From assembly GCA_026075535.2 (NCBI GenBank), contig AP026538.1:9114001-9178000 (forward strand): 64,000 bases of DNA, in the 5' to 3' direction. Position numbers and translations under genes: made by a program. This document shows, piece after piece, positions 10,605-20,921 of this stretch. Below the pieces are notes generated by a model. It was given only the letters and a program-made list of their open reading frames with translations. It was not told where the DNA came from and did no database searches. The DNA comes from Tricholoma matsutake. Its lineage: Eukaryota; Basidiomycota; Agaricomycetes; Agaricales; Tricholomataceae. Each line of letters opens with the position of its first letter. The stretch's first letter is position 1.

Positions 10605-11765
10605 TCAGTTCGATTGATTCAAGGGTTCGACAGTGAGCGCACTCTCCATGGAAAAGGCATGGTGCACGTTCCAGTCGATGGAAGTGACTGGCTCCTCCTC
10701 AATTAGTAGCCAACCCTCATACTCGACCTCATCAATCATGGCCGTGGGGATAGGATCAGAGGCTAGACCAGCGAATGGGACAAAGGCATCCTGGGAGGAT
10801 GCAACAGTGCTCGGCTCCAACAGAAAGGTGTAGGCGCGCCCATTGGCATCTCTCATAGAGACAGGGACCTTGGAATCAGTGTGTGTACTATTATCCTGCT
10901 TCTTCCCTTTTTCCTTTGCAGCCCTTTGAGCTGCTATGGGCTCATCAATAGACTTCCCAGCCATCCCCCCCCCCCCACTTTTCATGCAGTACTCAATCGA
11001 GTGACCTGGCTTCCTGCATAGCAAATTGGTACAAGTCAGCGCGTTGGCCAATCTGCTTGGCTTGGCTTGGGCAGCCAGGGTGACAGAGGAAGTGGGAGTA
11101 CTGTGACGGTCATTCTCGATGAGGGATTGCTCATTTTTGAGGAAAAGGCAGATATGTTGGGAGGTATAGGGGGAATCCTTGGTAGACGCAGCAATGTCAC
11201 ATGAAATGATGGATCAGGCATTTGGAAAATTCAAGCTAAGGGAATTCAGAGCAGCAATACATTGAAGTAAGTCAGGTTTTATGTCACCCATTGCGAATGC
11301 ATGGTCTATGAGCACATAGATTTTGTCCACGGTCTCAGGGAGTGGGGTTGTAGTGGTGCACTGGATAGATAATGTTTGCTGCAGCAAATGGACCTGTCTC
11401 ACAGGCCCTTCATTCTCATGACGATTTTGGAGTGCTGTCCAATTTTCAGCAGTGGGTCTGTCCATACTGATGAAAGGGTGTTTGGAGGGCGCGATGCTGG
11501 ACACGAGGAAGGCATACGCTAATTTGGAGTTGGCCTGCCAGTTGTTGAGGGAATGAGGATCAGAGGCAGGGGGTCTGGATATGTTTCCAGTGACATAGCC
11601 ATACAGACCATTCAAAGAAAGGGAAATAATAATTTCCTCGTGCCATTCCTTATAGTTGGATTTCAGTCTATCGAGCTTTACACCAGAGTATTGAACTGAG
11701 AGTTTCAACAGGGAAATAGATGGATTAGTTGGGTCAGCAGCCATGGCATCGAGAAGTGGCAACAC
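10605..11765 (-). pseudogene. copia-2 gag
   Basis: The frame opens at 11765 with a probable initiator at MAADPTNPSIS (about 11744). The capsid-like part contains SNYKEWHEEIIISLSLNG as in copia-1. One TGA (11214-11216) interrupts it after NFPNA, where copia-1 has Cys. The zinc knuckle CTNLLCRKPGHSIEYC (about 11040-10990) has CX4CX4HX4C spacing. The next TGA (10605-10607) separates gag from the protease in the same frame. A run of C at 10967-10976 codes for the Gly-rich stretch after the knuckle. Confidence 0.88.
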
Positions 11766-11918
11766 ATGCTATGAGAGGTATGAAAGGTGAGATCGGCCAG
11801 AGGCTGATCACACAAAGGATATGTGTTTGATCCGGGTGATGATCGAATGATGGCACTCCCGAAGAAGGCATCCCTGGTGGCTAGAAAACTTTCTACTGTC
11901 ATTTATGCACGACGAGAA

Positions 11919-11930
11919 CGGCCCATAACC
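11919..11930 (-). other. Primer-binding site, half-tRNA-iMet type
   Basis: Directly inside the 5' LTR the minus strand reads GGTTATGGGCC, complementary to the anticodon stem-loop of eukaryotic initiator tRNA-Met (GGCCCAUAACC). Priming from the internal (5'-half) part of tRNA-iMet is the established mechanism of Drosophila copia. The same site occurs in copia-1 (2201-2211) and in the TRIM (57251-57261). Confidence 0.8.
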
Positions 11931-12348
11931 TGTAGAAAATCAATCCTAGTGTAAACAAGAATAATCTCAGTCCTTGGATAAGTGACTGTATTACATGAGA
12001 CTGTACCTAGTGTAAACAAGAATAATCTAAGGTACAGTAAGTATCATTCCGTGGAGCAGAGTGTAAACGATGCTCACCTCAGTCCTTGGATAAGTGACTG
12101 AGGTGACTATCTATCTGCCTACATATATATATACATTCAGTTGAACAAAAGAAAGGACGAAAGAAAAAAAGGTGTCTTTGATGCGTTTGTGTGAACGCAT
12201 CAAAGGAAGTGCTAAGAATAGCACATGCATCACAAAGGTTGATCTTGGCTGATCACATACCGCGTTTGTCTCATGACATCAAAGGGATGCGTCAAAAATA
12301 GGACATGCATCAATACACATCAAAGGGATCACGGTGTGAATCCCAACA
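11931..12348 (-). repeat. 5' LTR of copia-2 (418 bp)
   Basis: Same length and TG..CA ends as the 3' LTR. Compared with that copy, all fifteen transitions fall at CG/TG/CA positions; a single T/G difference (near 12328) is the only transversion. Confidence 0.95.
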
Positions 12349-12353
12349 GTTCC

Positions 12354-12984
12354 CCACCTGCTCAGGACTCAATACCCCAACTAGTCCCTGCACCTTTCTC
12401 TGGCCACCTTGCACTGCCCACATGGCTGTGCACCAGGCTGCCTTCTCAAGGCCACCATCTATTTTGCAAATTCAACTCAAAGACTCCTGTAGGGCTCCCC
12501 ACTAGTAATTTATCTATGCAGTCAAGACACTGCCACAGCTTCTGCTTCTCTTTCATATTCCACTATTTAAGCTTAGTTAGTTTCCACTTGTATTCCTCAG
12601 TTCATATATTGACATAGACTCAACACAGACAATCAATCTTGTTCTCCTCCTACCTCTGTTCTTGCTAAGAGTCCAAACTCCTTCTGACTCCACCTCTAGT
12701 CCTCACCCTCAAGTTCTGGTTCCAACTGAACTTACCTAAGTCCACCCGCACTTGTCTTCCTGCATTTACCTGCATTTACCTGCTCCTCTCTCCAATACCT
12801 TTGTCTTGAAGTTAGGACACCAGACAAGGTGAAGGACACAACTTCCTATAAGTTGAAGCTAAGTCCTCTCTGTTCCCTCTGTTCTCCAACCGCCAGATCC
12901 ACTATGATCTGACTTCTTTCTGCTATTAATGCCCACTGAATCTGACCAGATTCTGATGTAACTTGAATTAGGTTCAGTTCTTCA
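12354..12984 (+). repeat. Gypsy 5' LTR, distal part
   Basis: Continues the LTR begun at 6744-6800 after the copia-2 insertion. It matches 19720-20369 with scattered substitutions and small deletions, including about 20 bp absent near 12440. It ends at TTCTTCA; the 3' copy ends TTCTTAACA. Confidence 0.9.
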
Positions 12985-13154
12985 TATGAACTCAAGCTTC
13001 ACTTGTCTAACTCCTCATTTTCATGACACCAACTGAAACTCACCAGTGCACTACCAGAAACTCTCAATATGCCAGCACCATCCCAGCAATCTCTGCAATT
13101 CAGTGATCCACTCTCTTGAACCCTCAACCCACCTCGACTTTTGGAGTGTCTACT
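12985..13154 (+). other. Gypsy untranslated leader, first part
   Basis: Between the 5' LTR and the hAT palindrome. Immediately after the LTR is TATGAACTCAAGC, which partly pairs with the LTR end (AGTTCTTCATATGAACT is near-palindromic). I see no match to a tRNA 3' end, so the priming mode is unclear. Confidence 0.5.
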
Positions 13155-13598
13155 TAGTGTTTGAAGGTCCAGTCCATGGTTATGTAACAGTCTTTTGGAA
13201 TTTTAAGATGTAATCTGCTTGTTAAAGCCTTACAACTTATCCTGGCATTTCAGGACTTTTTGTACACAATGTCAATATATGATTGAAAAGGTTTTGTCAT
13301 TATGCCTCAGGGGTTTTTACATAATGAAACATATTAAACATAAAACAATTTTTCCAGTCTATACATTTTCCAAGGTTTTGAGAAAAATGTATGAACTGGA
13401 AAAATTGTTTTGTGTTTAATATGTTTCATTCTGTAAAAACCACTGAGGCATAATGACAAAACATTTTTGGTCCTATATTGACATTGTGTACAAAAAGTCC
13501 TGAAATGCCAGGATAAGTTGTAAGGCTTTAACAAGCAGATTACATCTCAAAATTCCAAAAGACTGTTACATAACCATGGACTGGACCTTCAAACACTA
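13155..13598. mobile_element. hAT-type foldback MITE, 444-bp near-perfect palindrome, TSD TGTCTACT
   Basis: Arms of about 220 bp are almost perfect reverse complements around 13376. The ends are TAGTGTTTGAAGGTCC and its complement, flanked by a perfect 8-bp duplication TGTCTACT (13147-13154 and 13599-13606). The mirrored short reading frames on both strands here are a by-product of the palindrome. It inserted into the Gypsy leader upstream of gag. Confidence 0.9.
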
Positions 13599-13665
13599 TG
13601 TCTACTAGACCTTCGAATATTTTCTGACAAATTGGTTCAGGAGCAATTCAATTAGTGCCAACCTT

Positions 13666-14890
13666 ATGGCTGCTTGCACCCCGCACTCTCCTTCCAACCC
13701 AAAAGATTTCCAGCCCACGACTCCCTTAGACTATGTAGGGGACATCAACCAACCTGAACACTTCAGCAAGGAAGGTCCTGGTCAAGAGGATGGACCTCCC
13801 AGTGGACCCAATGAACCTAACGGTCCTGACAGCCCTGGGGGTGACCCTGATCCCAAAGATCCAGACAACCAACCTCCTGCTGCGGGAAACCCTGATTCAG
13901 GGGATAGGTTCATAGATGTGCTCTACAACCTCTCAGAGAGTCTCCACAGCCTTCAACAGAACTCCATGCCCAAGACTGAGAAAATCAAAGTTCATGACCC
14001 CAACACTTTTGATGGCACCAACCCAAAGAAACTCCGAGACTTCCTAGTCTCTTGCAACCTACATTTCTGTGACCATCCACACATATTCTCCTCTGATGAG
14101 AAAAAGATCATATTTATCCTTTCTTATTTCAAGGGATCAGCACTTAGTTGGTTTGAGCCTGTTCTCAATGACCCAACAGATTCCACACACTGGATGTGGG
14201 ATTATGAAGCCTTCCTCAGTGAGCTTGAAAGCAACTTCAGCCCACAGGACCCAGTCAGAGACAGAAGGGTGGTCATATCACCAAATATAATGTTGACTTT
14301 TGGGAGTTAGCTTCTAGGGTCAGCTGGAACAAAGCAGCTCTCTGCAACCACTATTTCTGTGGTCTTCCACTCCAACTTCACATAGATGTCCTATGGGGTG
14401 GTAAGCCCAGCACTCTTGCAGAACTGTGCTTGAAAGCACAGGGCTGCGACAACATATACTGGATGCAAGAGGATGAAACCCACCTTGAAACCAAGGACTC
14501 CAGGAATTCCACTAATTCTGGCTAGAAAGATTCATCTAAAGGTTCTCCTACATCCAGCTCTAATCAGTCCTCTTCAAATTCCACCCATGGCAACTTTTCC
14601 AACCCACAGTCTTTGGTGACAAAGAACACTTCCTGGGACAAGCATAAGTCATCTATCTCCAACAAGTTGGGGGAAAATGGTAAGCTTACTGGGAATGAAC
14701 AAGAGCATCACATGAAAGTCTCTACTGTGGGAAGGAAGGGCATGTGGCAGCAAACTGCCCAAAGTCTAAAGTTGCAAAAGCCTGAGCTTGTGCAGTCACT
14801 TCTGCAGAAACCAAGTCCAACTCTGTGGACTCAGAGAAATAGTCTGCAACCCTCAGGAAACAGCCAATGGGGCTGGGGGTTGTGTTGACC
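13666..14890 (+). pseudogene. Gypsy gag
   Basis: Starts at ATG 13666 (MAACTPHSPSNPKDF) with a Pro/Gly/Asp-rich N-terminus, followed by a retrotransposon gag domain (about residues 105-205; KKLRDFLVSCNLHFCDH, LSYFKGSALSWFEP). The frame is lost around 14270; a degraded CCHC knuckle is readable near 14730 as LYCGKEGHVAANC, with the first Cys replaced by Ser. An in-frame TAG is near 14524. Typical of Agaricomycete chromovirus gag, now broken by at least one frameshift. Confidence 0.85.
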
Positions 14891-16910
14891 TTACCCACTT
14901 GGCTGCCTATGTTCATCTCAATGTGTCTGCTCTTTCTGACCTGACTCCTTCACCATTCTCTTATTCTTTCCCAACAAATCTGCTCCCATCCAAACTCTTA
15001 TTGATTCTGGTTCATCTCATTGCTTCCTTGACTCCTCTTTTGTGTTGGATAACCAACTCAGCATGGAACCTATACCTCCAATTTGATTGTGACTCCTTGA
15101 TGGATCTTGCAACTCCACGATAACCCAAGTTGTCAAACTCCCAATCACTCTTCCTACTGGTGAAGTGTTCAATCTGTCATTCTATGTAACCTCGCTTGAC
15201 TCTTGCTGTTCCAGTGTACTTGGTCATGACTGGCTGAAGCAATACAATCCATTGATTGACTGGTCTTCAAGCCAAATCGCTTTCTGCTCTGCAGATCATA
15301 GAGGTTAAGCCCCCTCGATGTTACCCCTGTCCCCAAACCTTCCAGTAGAAACCCATGTTCCACCCACATCCATTATCCCGCCTAAGCTCTCCCCTCCCGA
15401 TGTTTCATTCATTAATGCTGCTGCTTATGCATGTGCTAGCAAACTTCCTGGAGCAGTAGCCTTTCATACTGGAAGGGTTATCAGCCTGCTCTACTAAACC
15501 TGCAAACCCAACCAATCTTTCTGACATTCCCTCCAAATATCATGAATTTGCCAACATCTTTAATAAGACTAAAGCAGATACCCTTCCTCCGCATTGCTCT
15601 TACGACCTCAAAATAGAGACAGAGGATAATGCTCCCCCTCCACCAGGTCACATATATTCCCTCTCTCTGAACTGGAAGTGTTGTGCATTTTTATTGATGA
15701 GAATGTTCGCTAAGGTTTTATCCGCCCTTCCAAATCCCCACATGGGGCTCCTATTCTCTTTGTCAAAAAGAAGGATGGCAGTCTACAACTGTGTGTCGAT
15801 TATCGAGGGCTTAACTGCCTTACAAAAAAGGACCACTATCTACTCCTGCTCATTTCTGACCTCCTTGACTCCCCACAAAAAGCCCACTTATTTACCAAGA
15901 TAGATTTGCAGCATGCTTATCACCTAGTCCACATTGCTGATGGTGATGAGTGGAAAACTACTTTCTGCATCCACTATGGATCCATTGAGTGGTTGGTGGT
16001 TTCCTTTGGTCTCACTAATGCACCTGCATTCCAGCAGTTCATAAATGACATCTTCAGCGACATGCTGGATGTTTGAGTCATAGTCTACCTTGACAACATC
16101 CTCATTTATTCCAACAACATGTCCCAACATGGAGCGCACATCAAAGAAGTTCTCTGGAGACTCTGGAAGAATGGACTTTATGCCTCACCACAGAAATGTG
16201 AGTTCCATAAAGACACTGTCAAATACTTAGGCTTCATCCTCTCACCAGATGGACTACAGATGTCCAAGGACAAAGTCAAAACTGTGCTCAACTGGCCTGA
16301 GCCTAGGAAGGTTAAGGATATACAATCCTTCTTAGGTTTCTGCAACTTCTACCGCTGCTTCATTGATAGCTATTCTGACATTGTTATTCCGCTTACCCAC
16401 TTAATGTGGAAATCTGCACCCTGGGACTTCAACAAGAAGTGCTGCAAAGCTTTTGAAAAGCTCAAACAAGAATTCACTCATGCACCCATTCTAACCCAGT
16501 GGGTACCAGACTGCCAAATGGTACTCAAAACTGATGCTTCTGACTATGCCCTTGTGGCTATCCTCTCGGTATACACTGAGGGTGGTGAAATCCACCTGGT
16601 CACTTTCCATTCCCACTCCTTTAATCCCGCTAAACTAAACTATGATACACATGATAAAGAACTCCTGGCCATTTTCAAGGCCTTCAAACATTGGCGACAA
16701 TACCTCAAAGGTTCTGAGAACCTGGTTGATGTGGTGACAGATCACAAAAATCTTGAATATTTCAGCACTACAAAACTCCTGACCTGCTGGCAGGCCAGAT
16801 GGTCAGAGTATCTTTCACAGTTCAATTTAGTCATCTGCTTCTGCCCTGAAAAATTAGGGGCAAAACCCAATGCACTCACAAGACATTGGGACATCTACCA
16901 CAAAGGGTGA
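14891..16910 (+). pseudogene. Gypsy pol: protease, reverse transcriptase, RNase H
   Basis: Protease near 14995-15300 retains LIDSGSSHCF and a downstream VLGHDWLKQYNP. RT runs from about 15715 ([21 protein letters not shown]) through [11 protein letters not shown] to the active-site box, which reads VIVYLDNILIYS at 16079-16112: the second Asp of YLDD is Asn, directly after an in-frame TGA (16075-16077). The open part 16119-16910 carries the RT thumb and RNase H with KTDASDYAL (about 16530) and FNPAKLNYDTHDKELLAI (about 16620). Several frameshifts lie between protease and RT. Confidence 0.9.
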
Positions 16911-18480
16911 AATAGCAACTTTGCCTCTGTAAACCAGACAAACTTTTGACCCATTTTCACCCAGGAACAATTCACCTCATCCCTCTGCACCACATACCTT
17001 GCAACACCCATCATCCGACAAGCAGTAATCATGGATGTCAAGAAACTCTATAATAACATCCACACCTCCATACCTCTTGACCTGCTATCATCCACTCATT
17101 TTCCAACACCTTCTGACTCCAACTGGACCATAGACAAGGCAGGGTTTCTTCACCACTTCAACCAGATTTATGTTCTGGATGTTGCTGATCTCCACCTCAA
17201 GGGCCTGCAGTACAAACACAATCATATCCTCTCTGGTCACTTCGGACAAAATAAAACCCTACAGCTTGTCCAATGTGAATATGTCTGGCTGAACCTTTGC
17301 ACATTTGTACAGGATTTCTGCAAATCTTGTACCACTTGCAAGCATTCCAAGTCACCTCAACACAAACCCTATGGGTTCCTGAAGCAACTTCCAGTCCTGG
17401 AAAGAGCCTGGAACTAAATCTCAATGGATTTCATCAAACAATTACATGACTCCAATGGCCACACTGCTATCCTTGTCATTGTTGACCAACTCTCAAAACA
17501 AGGCATCTTTATCCCAACAGTTAATGAGATCACAGCCCAAGAATAAGCCAATCTGTTCATCCTTCATGTCTTCTCTAAGCATGGTGTTCCATCTCATGTC
17601 ACTTGAGATTGGGGATCTGAGTTCATCTCCCATTTCTTCTGCTCCCTCAGAAAAGCTCTCAACATGAGAATCCACTTTACTTCTGGTTATCACCCGCAAG
17701 GTGATGGCCAAACTGAATGACTTAACCAGACCCTGGAACAGTATCTCCAGATCTTCTGCAACTACCAGCAGGACGACTGGTCCCAGCTGTTGCCTTTGGG
17801 TGAATTTGCCTACAATAATGCACCTGCTGCTTCTACCGGTGTATCCCCTTTCTTTGCCAACAAAGGCTACCATCTGAACATTTCCATTTTCCCTGAACAC
17901 GACTTAGCCTCACAGCATGCCCATGAGTTTATTGTTGATCTAGATGTCCTTCATCAAGAGCTCTGGAAACGACTTGCACCAAGGCCCTGTGGATAAACAT
18001 CAGGCCCCCACACCTAACTTCAACATTGGTGATTTTGCCTACATTACTGCAGAAAACATCTGCACCACTCCCTCAAAGAAACTCTTGGAAAAGAACCACA
18101 GACCTTTCAAAATCATTGCCTGCCCAGGTACTCACTACCCTGCAGCTTCCAGATCACTTGCAGGCTATTCATCCAGTCTTCCACATCTCACAACTAGAAG
18201 ACCACTCCCTGAACAAGATTCCTAATCGGTTCCAACCCCTGCCTCCTCCCATCACTATTGACAATGAGCTCAAGTATGAGATCACCAAAGTTCTGGACTC
18301 TAAAGTGGACAACCGATGCTGCTGTGAGATACTCTACCTTGTCCAATGGGAAGGTTACCAGGGAACCAATGAAGAAAGAAACCTCCTGGTTACCCGCTAC
18401 AGAACTCGATCATGCCCAGGAACTTCTTGCAGATTTTCAAACCCACTACCTGCAGAAACCTGGTCCATTCTCTGCTTAGT
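16911..18480 (+). pseudogene. Gypsy integrase with C-terminal chromodomain
   Basis: Zinc-binding end: HNHILSGHFGQNKT and CKSCTTCKHSK (17215-17350). Core: SMDFIKQLH (17423), a degraded DWGSEFIS (17608) and GQTE followed by TGA (17706-17721), giving D, D, E with stops at 17415, 17545, 17605 and 17719. The C-terminus has a chromodomain: KYEITKVLDSKVD then ILYLVQWEGYQGTNEE (18270-18375); a frameshift near 18378 moves to ETSWLPATELDHAQELLADF. A chromodomain fused to integrase defines chromoviruses and is thought to steer insertion to modified histones. Confidence 0.88.
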
Positions 18481-18569
18481 TTGGCTTGACTTACTCAGTC
18501 ACACAGTTATGGCAAACAACAGTCTATTAATTAAAAAGAACAGAAATCTGCCTGGATCTGCTAGGATCC

Positions 18570-19528
18570 CTACTCTATGCCCTGCTCCCCTTCCTCTTCC
18601 CCCTCATCCTCATCCTCATCTCCACTCTCACCCTCTTCCTCTCCCTTTTCCTCTGCCTGCTGCTTCCCCAGATACTTCTGGAAAGTTTCTCAGTTGTCAC
18701 CCAACTGGCAGATTCCCCGCATTTCCCGGTCGGCCACCTATCACAACTTGGCGACCTCCTCCTCCTCTTCCTCCCCATCACTCTCTGACCCACTCTCTTC
18801 TTGCCACTCTGGGTCCAGAGCATCCGACATGTCCTCCACTGTCTCCTACACCTCTGCTACGTTCTCGGCTATGTCACTGAGCCCCTTCTTCACCACTTTT
18901 ACCAGCTGCTGCAGCAGCTCCATGACCTCCCTGCCAACCCCTGCCATGCCTCCTGCCTCCACTGTGGCACCTGCACCCCTCTGCTCTGCTTCTCTTGCAG
19001 GGGCTTCCTGCCCTTCCCACACTACTTCTTTGCATTTGTGCTTGATGTATGTGCACATCTTGCACACTCATCCACGTGCACCCATCTTGAAGCAGGCAAT
19101 TTTCTGGTTTTTGCACCTAGCAGTTCATCAGTAAGAGTTGTCAAGTTGTAAGAAAAGACTTACCATTTACAAGGCAGGGCAGCCTGCACCTTGGACTCTT
19201 CTGACCCCACCCTCACCTTTGACTTGATTTTTTTCTTCTTCGAGGACTTGCTCCCCTCTGCTTCCTCCAACAGTCCCATGGCCACAGCCACCCACTTCTT
19301 TTCTGCCTTCCTTGTGGCTGCTGCCTCCTTCTGCTTTGCTTCAGTGGCCTCATGTGCCACCTGTGTCTCCCTTGCCGCTGCCTCTGCTCAGGCTGCCTCC
19401 TCTGCCAATTTTCTGGCCTCTTCCACCTTCTGCTCCTCCTCTTCTAGCTCATGCTCCTTGCATTCCATCTGCTCTCATTGCACCTTGAGGGCAGCACACT
19501 TGTCTGCAATGTTTTGGGATGAAGACAT
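18570..19528 (-). pseudogene. Antisense spliced ORF between Gypsy integrase and 3' LTR
   Basis: On the strand opposite to gag-pol, a frame starts at ATG 19528 (MSSSQNIADKCAALKVQ). It encodes a charged, probably coiled-coil region, then basic SKSSKKKKIKSK (about 19250). A GTAAGT..CTAG intron (19117-19163, 47 bp, branch-like CTGAT) joins in frame to a Cys motif (CX6C...CX2CX6C; CKMCTYIKHKC near 19050) and an acidic Glu/Asp-rich tail ending with TAG at 18570-18572. Six or seven stops, mostly TGA, interrupt it. I recall Cys-rich ORFs beside Gypsy elements in mushroom genomes but cannot name a family. Function unknown. Confidence 0.65.
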
Positions 19529-19667
19529 TTGTAACAAGGGGGGGATGATGGTGGTTGGGTTCAACCTTAAAAGTTTTTACATTTCTGCATTTGGATTATC
19601 AACCAACTTCCTGATTTGGACTCAAACCCTCACAGGCCTCGTAGGCTCAGCACTAAGGGGGAAATAC

Positions 19668-20369
19668 TGTCAAGAACCAATCCTCACCCACTCAGAACCC
19701 GACATCTTCCTGCACTCATGTTCCCCACCCGCTTGGGACTCAATACCCTGACTATTCCCTGCACCTTTCTCCAGCTGCCTTGCACTGCCCATACAGCTGT
19801 GCACCAGGCTGCCTTGTACTGTGCTCATGGCTGCCTTCTCAAGGCTTTTGCAAATTTGACTCAAAGACTCCTGTACGGCTGCCACTAGTAATTTATCTAT
19901 GCAGTCAAGACACTGCCACAACTTCTGCTTCTCTTCTGTATTCCACTATTTAAGCTTAGTTAGTTTCCACTTGTATTCCTCAGTTCATATATTGACATAG
20001 ACTTAATACAGACAATCAATCTTGTTCTCCTCCTACCTCTGTTCCTGCCAAGAGTCCAAACTCCTTCCAACTCTACCTCTAGTCCTCACCCTCAAGTTCT
20101 GGTTCCAACTGAACTTACCTAAGTCCACCCACCCTTGTCTTCCTGCATTTACCTGCACTTACCTGCTCCTCTCTCCAATACCTTTGTCTTGAAGTTAGAA
20201 CACCAGACAAGGTGAAGGGCACAACTTCTTATAAGTTGAAGCCAAGTCCATTCTGTTCCCTCTGTTCTCCAACCACTGGATCCACTATGATCCAACTTCT
20301 TTCCCCCATCCACGCCTGCTGAATCCAACTGGATTCTGATGTAACTCAAATTAGGCTCAGTTCTTAACA
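19668..20369 (+). repeat. Gypsy 3' LTR (702 bp)
   Basis: TG..CA ends; intact copy used to define the split 5' LTR. The polypurine tract AAGGGGGAAATAC directly precedes it. Confidence 0.93.
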
Positions 20370-20374
20370 GACTG

Positions 20375-20921
20375 CCAAACCAACAATGGCATCACCACCA
20401 CTCTGTCCATGACCCACGCCACCTTGAACTGAACCAATGTGAAGCTGGCCCAGATGACACCAGTTGCATCATTTGGGCCTTGGTATGTTTGTTTATTCAT
20501 TCCTTGTTTCTTATATGTAACTAACTAATATTTTATTGTCATTTTTAGCTTTTTAGCCATACACAACAATGACAACTAACCACATGGATACACACTGACC
20601 ATGGCTGTGAGCCCCTGCTCACAGCATAGTAACAGGTGCCTGTTCTGGATGGCACACCACAAGCACAAGGATGACAACATAAACAGACAACAATGCCCAA
20701 CAAATGCCCAACAATGCCAGCAGGGATGAATGATGCCCAATGCCTAATGATGCTGATGAATAATGACACATCACAACAATGACACTGACACCACCAATCA
20801 GCAGGGGGACTGCATTGAGGATGGCAATGCCAGTCATCATCAATGTCCAAACCATCCATGCATTAGGGCTCCATGAATAATTCAAGCATGTGTTAGTAAC
20901 TGAGTTACTAACACACAGCCC
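20375..20921. other. Family X-like exon-intron fragment and unassigned sequence
   Basis: 20379-20545 resembles the tandem exon unit of family X: a start-like ATGACCC region, GCCCAGATGACACCAG, TTTGGGCCTTG followed by GTATGT, and an intron end TTTTTAG. Beyond 20545 I see only low-complexity ATGAC/CAATG text and the short palindrome GTTAGTAACTGAGTTACTAAC at 20890. No gene is supported. Confidence 0.45.

Larger units (their letters stand above)
6801..12348 (-). mobile_element. copia-2: full-length Ty1/Copia element nested in the Gypsy 5' LTR, TSD GTTCC
   Basis: A 5548-bp element with two 418-bp LTRs, flanked by a perfect 5-bp duplication GTTCC (6796-6800 and 12349-12353). The flanks join into continuous Gypsy LTR sequence when compared with the 3' LTR at 19668. 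The order gag-PR-IN-RT-RNase H on the minus strand defines Copia. The gag-pol frame (11765 to 7260) stays in a single frame for about 1500 codons with six in-frame stops, all TGA, and no frameshift. It postdates the Gypsy insertion. Confidence 0.95.
6744..20369 (+). mobile_element. Full-length chromovirus-type Gypsy retrotransposon, TSD GACTG
   Basis: Begins TGTCAAGAAC and ends TTCTTAACA, flanked by a perfect 5-bp duplication GACTG (6739-6743 and 20370-20374). The 3' LTR is 19668-20369 (702 bp). The 5' LTR is split by copia-2 into 6744-6800 and 12354-12984 (688 bp together). A polypurine tract AAGGGGG precedes the 3' LTR at 19655-19661. The internal region has gag, protease, RT, RNase H, integrase and a C-terminal chromodomain, so it is a chromovirus. 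Many stops and frameshifts make it inactive. An antisense spliced ORF occupies 18570-19528. Confidence 0.93.

Noticed and set aside
13219..13534. Two mirrored 66-codon frames on opposite strands
   Set aside because: Both are products of the hAT palindrome at 13155-13598.
18577..19151. Plus-strand frames of 185 and 116 codons in the Gypsy 3' region
   Set aside because: They are complements of the antisense ORF; their Ser/Cys-rich text is the reverse of its acidic tail and coiled coil.
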